Shown here: positions 58,728 through 64,000 of the stretch, one piece after another | Layout of the letters: each line of letters opens with the position of its first letter | Position numbering within the stretch: position 1 is the first letter of the stretch | Source of the DNA: Nocardioides sediminis | GTDB taxonomy: Bacteria; Actinomycetota; Actinomycetes; Propionibacteriales; Nocardioidaceae | Direction: 5' to 3' | Length of the DNA: 64,000 nt | NCBI RefSeq assembly: GCF_003047295.1 | Contig: NZ_PZYZ01000006.1 | Span: forward strand, 1-64,000 | Translations under genes and position numbers: made by a program | Notes under the pieces: model-generated | What the model was told of the DNA's origin: nothing | What the model saw: only the letters and a program-made list of their open reading frames with translations | The model's database searches: none

Positions 58728-61570
58728 GTGGCGGAGTCGGTCGTGGTGCCGTCTGCGGACGGGCTGATCGGGCGCGCGGCCGAGCTCGACCTCGCCCTGG
58801 GCGAGCTGGACCGGCTCGGCCAGGGTCCTTCCTCGGTCCTCGTGGTCGAGGGCGAGGCCGGCATCGGGAAGACCCGACTGGTGCAGAGCCTGGTCGGCGA
58901 GGCGCGCTCCCGCGACCTGCGGGTGCTCTCGGGTGGCGGCCACCCGTTCGAGCGCACGCGTCCCTTCGGCTTGGCTGCATCCGCGCTGGGCCTGAGCGCC
59001 CGGTCGACCGACCCGCGTGCCGCGGCGATCGGCCGACTGCTCGCGGGGCGTGGAGGGGAGGCGTCCGCGACCCCCGGCGACATCCAGTGGCGCGTCGTCG
59101 AGGAGATCGTCGACCTGGTGGAGACGCTGTGCGCGGAGCGGCCGGTGCTGCTCGTCACCGAGGACGTGCACTGGGCGGACCCCGCCAGCCTCCTGGCCGT
59201 CCTGTCGCTCACGCGACAGCTCTCCCTCGCCCCGCTGCTGACCGTCGTGACCACGCGGTCCTCGCCGCTCCCCGGCAGCGTGGTCCGGCTGCTGGACGAC
59301 CTCGCAGCCGTCGGGGGACGCAGCCTGTGCCTGGCCCCACTCACCGCAGACGAGGTCACGGCGCTCGCGACCCACGAGCTCGGCGCCCGGCCCGGGCCGC
59401 GCCTGACCGCCCTGCTGGCCAAGGCCGGGGGCAACCCGCTGTGGGCCACCGCCATGCTGCGCTCGCTGGCCGCCGACAGCGGGCTCAGCTGGTCCGCCAC
59501 CGAGGTCGAAGCGACCGTCTCCGAGCTCCCCGCCTCACTGGGCGACCTGGTGGACCGGCGGCTCCGTGACCTCCCCAGCCCGACGCTGGAGCTGCTCCGG
59601 ATCGCGGCCGTGCTCGGCGACGCGGTGTCGCTGCGCGACGTGGCCGCCGTCGCCCGCCGTTCTGCGGCGGAGGCCGCGGGGCAGCTGGGCGAGGCGTACG
59701 ACGCCCAGCTTCTCGACCGGGTCGACGAGCGGGTCGTCTTTCGCCACCAGCTCGTGCACGACGCGATCTACCAGCAGGTGCCGGCCCCGGCCCGGCGCGT
59801 CCTGCACCGCGAGGCCGCGGTCACGCTGATGGCCGCAGGCGCAGACCCGTTGGCCGTGGCCGACCACCTCGTACGCGGCTCCGAGCGCGGTGACGAGGAG
59901 GCGGCCACCTGGCTACGACGCGCCGCCCGCGGAGCGGCGGGGCAGGCGCCGCCGGTCACCCTGGAGCTGGTCAGGCGCGCCGAGGCGTTGCTGCCCGGCG
60001 GTCACCGCGACGCCGACGCCGTGTCGGCCGAGGTGGTGCAGGCGCTCCTGCGTGCCGGGGACGTGACCGAGGCGTCGGCCAGGGCCGAGGCGGTCCTGGG
60101 GCGGCCGCACGCCGCCGAGGTCGACACCCCCTCCGGGTCGCCCTCGTCTCAGCGCTGGCCCTGCAGAACCGTGCCGACGAGCTCGTCGCCGTGGTGGAGG
60201 ACAGCCTCGCCTCTCCCGAGCGGGTGGGGCCGGTCGAGCAGGTGGTGATGCTGGCCCAGCAGAGCTGGGCACTCACCTACAGCGGCGCCCCAGCCAAGGG
60301 CGAGGCCGTCGCGGCTCGCGCCCTCGCGGTCGCCGACGCGACCGAGGACCCGGCGTCGTCGGTGTGGGCGCTGACGGCTCTGCAGGTGGCGGAGGGACGG
60401 CAGGGCCGCTTCGACGCCGCGCTGTCCCACGCCCGGCGGGCAGCGGCCCTCGCTGAGGGGTCGGCCGGGCCACGGGCGTTGCCCTTGCAGCCGCAGCTGA
60501 TGCTCGGCATGGCGCTGTTCGACTGCGACCTCGTCGGGGAGGCGAGGACGGCGTTCCGGGCGGCGCTGGACGACGAGTTCGGTTCCGCGTGGTGGCTCTC
60601 GGCCACACTGATGGCCGACGCCCAGGCGTCGTACGCCCTCGGCGACTGGGACGACGCCGTCCCCGGCCTCGTGGCGGGGGAGCAGGCCGCCCGGGAGAAG
60701 GCCAACCCGCTCCTGGAGTGGCAGTCGCTCGCCTATCGCACCGTCATCGCGACAGGCAGGGGCGAGCTCGGGGTCGCTCGTGAGCTGGCCGACCGGTTCT
60801 CCGGGACGGTGCAGGGAGAGGAGCTGCCCTACAACGCGGGCATCCTGGCCTTCGCGGCCGCTGCGCTGGAGGCGGCCGAGGGCAACCGGCACGGGGCCTT
60901 CGACCTCCTGCTGCGCTGCTGGTGCGTCGACGCCGCTCGGGAGAGCCGCTTCTACCACCGCAGCCTGGCCCCCGATCTCGTGCGACTGGCCGTGGCGCTG
61001 GGCCGGCGGGAGGTGGCGGGCGAGGTGGCCGACGCGGTGGAGGCTGGAGCGGATCTGGCACCCGAGGTGCCGACAGTGCGGAGCCTGGCGCTGCGCTGCC
61101 GCGGGTTGGTCGACGATGACGCAGCATCGTTGGTGGCTGCGGCCGCGCTCGCCCGCCGCTCGCCGCTCCTGGTGGAACACGCCGGGGCCTGCGAGGACGC
61201 GGCGAGCGCGCTCGCGAAGGATGGTCGGCGGGAGGAGGCGGCGACGCTGCTCCGCGAGGCGCTCGCCCGCTACGAGGCCGCCGGCGCCAACGCCTGGGCC
61301 GGGCGCGTCCGGGCGGGGTTGAGGTTGGTCGGCGCGCCTCCCGGCGTCAAGGGGAGCCGGCAGCGGCCAGCGACGGGCTGGGAGAGCCTCACCTCCACGG
61401 AGCGGACGGTGTCCGTGCTGGTGGCCGAGGGCCTGACGAACGGCGCCGTGGCCCGGCGGATGTACGTCTCGCCGCACACGGTCAACACCCACCTCCGGCA
61501 CGTCTACGCCAAGCTCGGCGTCTCCAACCGGGTGGGGCTAGCAGCCGTCGTGCATCGCTCGATCGAGTGA
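58728..61570 (+). pseudogene. LuxR-family AAA regulator broken by a one-base frameshift
   Basis: One gene split between two frames at the C run 60127-60131. The first frame codes for a P-loop (VVEGEAGIGKTRLV), the TEDVHWAD Walker B region and helical repeats. The second codes for TPR-like repeats and a C-terminal LuxR helix-turn-helix (LTSTERTVSVLVAEGLTNGAVARRMYVSPHTVNTHLRH). One more C restores a single reading frame of about 947 codons with conserved sequence across the junction (LRVALVSALALQNRADEL). It may be a real mutation or a sequencing error. GTG 58728 sits behind GGAGGAG. Confidence 0.85.
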
Positions 61571-61645
61571 TGTCGTCCTCCACCGGCTTCGCCAGAGTCG
61601 GGTGGTGCGGCCACGAGGACCGCCACAACCAGAGAGGAGATCGCC

Positions 61646-62065
61646 ATGGACCATGGCGCGACGATGCGCAGGACCTATGAGCTGATCAGCGCCGGCGACA
61701 TCGCAGGGTTCGGCGACCTCGTCGCGGACGGCTTCGTCGAGCACGAGGACACACCGGGCTTCGCGCCCGACAAGGAGGGGACGCTCGACTGGTTCCGAGC
61801 CTTGCTGCAGGCCTTCCCGGACCTCAGCATGACCGTCGAGGACCTGATCGCCGAGGGCGACAAGGTCGTGGCCCGGGTCCGGGTCACCGGGACCCACCGA
61901 GGCGATTTCCTGGGGATCCCGCCGACCGGAGCCACCGGTGACGTCCAGCTCATCGACATCATGCGGTTCGACTCGGACGGCCGGGTGTGCGAGCACTGGG
62001 GTGTCGCGGACATGTTGTCGCTGTTGGAGCAGCTCGGCGTCGTTCCCACGGGGGCGCCGGCCTGA
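61646..62065 (+). CDS. SnoaL-like / ester-cyclase-family protein
   Basis: A 139-residue NTF2-fold protein: MRRTYELISAGDIAGFGDLVADGFVEHE, then VVARVRVTGTHRGDFLGIPPTG and FDSDGRVCEHWGVAD. Members bind or modify hydrophobic substrates. AGGAG precedes ATG 61646. It lies 75 bases after the LuxR-type gene. Confidence 0.85.
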   Translation: MDHGATMRRTYELISAGDIAGFGDLVADGFVEHEDTPGFAPDKEGTLDWFRALLQAFPDLSMTVEDLIAEGDKVVARVRVTGTHRGDFLGIPPTGATGDVQLIDIMRFDSDGRVCEHWGVADMLSLLEQLGVVPTGAPA

Positions 62066-62174
62066 CGGCCGGACCCAGCAAGAGACGTGCCGCGTCCTTG
62101 CGCCGCGAGCGGGTGCATGTCTGCCGCCAGGAGCTAAGTGCCGTGGCTTCCCCATGGCAGTTCGCTGTCCGTGT

Positions 62175-62570
62175 CTACGGACGTGAAGGGTTCGGCCAGC
62201 CGCCGTACGGAACGGTGAGGATCTCCAGGATGTGACCGTTGGGGTCCAGCCAGTACAGCCCGCGGCCGCCGTCGTTGGTGTTGATCTGCTGCGGTCGCCT
62301 CAGCCCGGGATCTGCCCAGTACCTGATGCCGCCGGCGAGGATCCGGCCGTGGATTTGGTCGAAGTCGTCCTCGTCGACCAGGAAGGCGTAGTGCTGCGGG
62401 TGCACCGTGCCCTCCTCGAGGAAGTCCAGCGAGACGTCGTTCGCCACCTGGACAACCGAGAACGGTCCGAAGCCCGTCGGGGCGGGCAGCCCCAGGATCT
62501 CGGACACGAACAATGCCGAGGCCTGCTTGTCACGGCAATACACAATCGTGTGGTTCAGCCTCACCGGCAT
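62175..62570 (-). CDS. VOC-family (glyoxalase/bleomycin-resistance-like) protein
   Basis: A 131-residue VOC protein with two beta-alpha-beta-beta-beta modules: RLNHTIVYCRDKQASALFVSE and ILGLPAPTGFGPFSVVQV, and YWLDPNGHILEILTVPYG at the end. Metal ligands His and Glu are placed as in the family. AGGAG precedes the ATG. It is ten bases downstream of a zinc-ribbon gene, in the same direction. Confidence 0.87.
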   Translation of the reverse strand: MPVRLNHTIVYCRDKQASALFVSEILGLPAPTGFGPFSVVQVANDVSLDFLEEGTVHPQHYAFLVDEDDFDQIHGRILAGGIRYWADPGLRRPQQINTNDGGRGLYWLDPNGHILEILTVPYGGWPNPSRP

Positions 62571-62580
62571 CCGAAGCTCC

Positions 62581-62802
62581 TCACTCGCCGCTGGTTGGCC
62601 CTAGCCATTCTTCGGGTGCGAACTCGCTGCCGAAGTCAGCGCATGCCTCGTTCTCGCAGCGCCCCTGTGTCTCGAAGGTGATGCCGGCGTTGCCCGAGGC
62701 CACCACCAGGGCGGCGTTGCCAGGTTGAAGGTGATCGCCGTGCCGGAGGGGCTGGCCGCAGGTCGGACAGTGCGGGTCACTCAACTCGGCCGGGTCGGTC
62801 AT
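62581..62802 (-). CDS. Small zinc-ribbon protein
   Basis: A 73-residue protein with DPHCPTCGQPLRHGDH (two Cys) and RCENEACADFG (two Cys), forming a possible zinc ribbon. Probably in an operon with the VOC gene. Function unknown. Confidence 0.6.
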   Translation of the reverse strand: MTDPAELSDPHCPTCGQPLRHGDHLQPGNAALVVASGNAGITFETQGRCENEACADFGSEFAPEEWLGPTSGE

Positions 62803-62821
62803 TCAGTAACGCTAGAACTGA

Positions 62822-62986
62822 CCCCGCACCCTCGTCCACGTCCACGTCCACGCGACCAGCGTCGCGGACCGTGCCGCCACCCTGGCCGAGCGAGTGATCC
62901 TCGAGGGCGCCGATCACATCGACCCCGTGATGTTCGGGTCCCGAGTGGCCGCGGCGGTCAGCCGGCTGGCACGCGGCTCCACCTAG
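62822..62986 (+). other. Possible coding remnant
   Basis: A 54-codon frame without a start codon, ending at TAG 62984-62986. Its second half (ADRAATLAERVILEGADHI, then DPVMFGSRVAAAVSRLARG) has a protein-like helical pattern. It may be the tail of a lost gene; its end overlaps the end of the truncated HAD gene. Confidence 0.25.
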
Positions 62987-63588
62987 AGCTCGGCCCACCA
63001 CCGTGGCAGGTCGGACACCGAGTCGAGGACCGCGTCGGGGCTCACGCCGTCGGTGAGGTCGGACGGTGAGTACTTGCCGGTGCGCACGAGCACGCCGGCC
63101 AGGCCCGCCCGCTGGGCACCCTCGATGTCGGTGTGGATGTCGTCCCCGATCATGACGACCCGGTCGGCCGGCACCTGCAGGGCATCGATCGCGGCGCCGT
63201 AGAACGCCGGATCGGGCTTCCCGACGACGATCGCAGTCCGGCCCGCGGCGTACTCCAACGCGCGCACGAAGGCGCCCGCGTCGAGGCGAAGGCCGTCCTC
63301 GGCGCGCCAGTACCGGGTCATCCCCAGGGCGACCAGAGGTACGGCGGCGTCGCTCATGAGCAGACGAAGGGCGCGGTTGAGGATCGGGAAGGTCCAGCCC
63401 TCGCCCAGATCGCCGATGACCACCGCCACAGCGCCGCGCTCGACGCCGTCCGGGACGGGATCCAGCTCGGCAAACTCCGCGGCCGTGGCCTCAGGGACGA
63501 ACACCGCCGGTCGGTGATGCCGTGTTGCCGGCTCAGCGTGGCTTCGTCGACGGAGGCGCCTCCACGACCCCCACGACAGGCTCGCCAT
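62983..63588 (-). pseudogene. HAD-IIA-family hydrolase lacking its catalytic N-terminus
   Basis: The 201-residue product matches the C-terminal two-thirds of NagD/HAD-IIA phosphatases: VIGDLGEGWTFPILNRALRL, MTRYWRAEDGLRLDAGAF, GKPDPAFYGAAIDAL and VVMIGDDIHTDIEGAQRAG. The N-terminal DxDGVL-type catalytic Asp motif and the TNT motif are missing, and upstream DNA (63589-63641) holds none of it. It is therefore a truncated, inactive gene, or a shortened binding protein. Confidence 0.72.
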
Positions 63589-63641
63589 ACGTACCGCGGA
63601 CGCGCGACACTGGTGACCAGACGTGTGGCATCGGAGGGTCG

Positions 63642-64000
63642 ATGGAACCGAACCCGTCCGCACCAGACCAGGCCTTCCTGGAGGAGCTGCGGCAGCGCCG
63701 TGCGGAGCTGCGCGAGTCGGTGAGCGCGCTGGAGGGCGCCTTGGCCGCGCCGGCCACCACCGACCTGACGCGTTGGGCCGAACGCGTCCACGTGGCGCTG
63801 GTGGAGCTGTCTGGTGACTTTCGTCAGCACATCGAGATCACGGAGGGTCCTGATGGGCTCTATCGCGACCTCCTCGAGACCTCGCCCCGGTTGTCCGAAG
63901 CCGTGGCGGGCCTCACTCGCGAACACGTGCTGATCTCTGCCCAGATCGACAGGCTGCTGGCCCGAGTGTCACCACCGGACGTCATCGACGAGGTGGACGG
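63642..64000 (+). CDS. Hemerythrin-like protein (partial, right edge)
   Basis: The frame opens at ATG 63642 and is still open at the window edge (119 codons). Helical sequence (FLEELRQRRAELRESVSALE; LTRWAERVHVALVELSGDF) with HIEITEGPDGLYRDLLET and LTREHVLISAQIDRLLAR fits an HHE-cation-binding bundle whose His/Glu ligands hold a di-iron site. The C-terminal part lies outside the window. Confidence 0.65.
   Translation, partial: MEPNPSAPDQAFLEELRQRRAELRESVSALEGALAAPATTDLTRWAERVHVALVELSGDFRQHIEITEGPDGLYRDLLETSPRLSEAVAGLTREHVLISAQIDRLLARVSPPDVIDEVD

Overview
The window is high-GC actinobacterial DNA, most probably from a Nocardioides-like member of the Nocardioidaceae. This is inferred from the base composition, the many GTG starts, the short or overlapping intergenic gaps and the gene families present (WXG100-type secretion proteins, CsoR, DUF5709, CE1758/CE1759-type flavin enzymes). 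No rRNA, tRNA or CRISPR array was seen.

Left edge (1-1.2 kb): a small accessory patch with a 5'-truncated tautomerase, an Imm51-like immunity protein, a small hypothetical gene and copies of a dispersed CCGGATCTGCCG repeat. 1.3-13.8 kb: chromosomal housekeeping and stress genes (methyltransferase, aldo/keto reductase, a serine-protease/NUC-nuclease fusion, SRPBCC and SDR pair, a TetR-controlled quinone reductase, DUF72, cupin, DUF5709, TPR protein behind a CsoR-like operator, WYL regulator and DUF664 enzyme). 13.9-22 kb: two related type VII (ESX/WXG100)-like gene sets flank a JmjC oxygenase/thioredoxin-like ferredoxin pair and a three-gene RimK ATP-grasp, retropepsin-like protease and AstE-type deacylase group. 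22-33 kb: a DinB2-like polymerase whose steric-gate position is leucine, a GH13 enzyme with an LLM oxidoreductase, a MarR regulator, membrane proteins, a DUF4956-VTC-CotH operon, EcsC and a secreted hydrolase. 33-38.4 kb: a CitA/DcuS-type two-component system converging on a tctCBA tricarboxylate transporter. 38.5-42.2 kb: a copper operon (csoR, copZ-like, a His-rich anchored protein, copA) under a clear CsoR operator. 42.3-45.2 kb: LLM monooxygenase plus FMN reductase, then SRPBCC and PhnB-like proteins.

45.8-57.3 kb is an accessory, defence-type island with lower GC and different codon use. In order it carries a HigB-type toxin with a HigA/ImmA-protease partner; a compact minus-strand operon of a thymidylate-synthase-like deoxynucleotide (hydroxy)methylase, a MUG/TDG-like glycosylase and an alpha-glutamyl/putrescinyl-thymine pyrophosphorylase clade 3 protein; a small protein plus an HEAAH metallopeptidase; a SEFIR (TIR-like) protein; zinc-ribbon and cold-shock-like small proteins; and an orphan PAAR-like/gpV-like spike pair. 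The modified-nucleotide operon is the best candidate for an undescribed system: synthesis, removal and hypermodification-type enzymes for a 5-substituted pyrimidine sit side by side without other phage genes.

57.5-64 kb: small enzymes (ABM, SnoaL-like, VOC), a large LuxR/AAA regulator interrupted by a one-base frameshift at a C run, a HAD-IIA gene lacking its catalytic N-terminus, and a hemerythrin-like gene that runs off the right edge.
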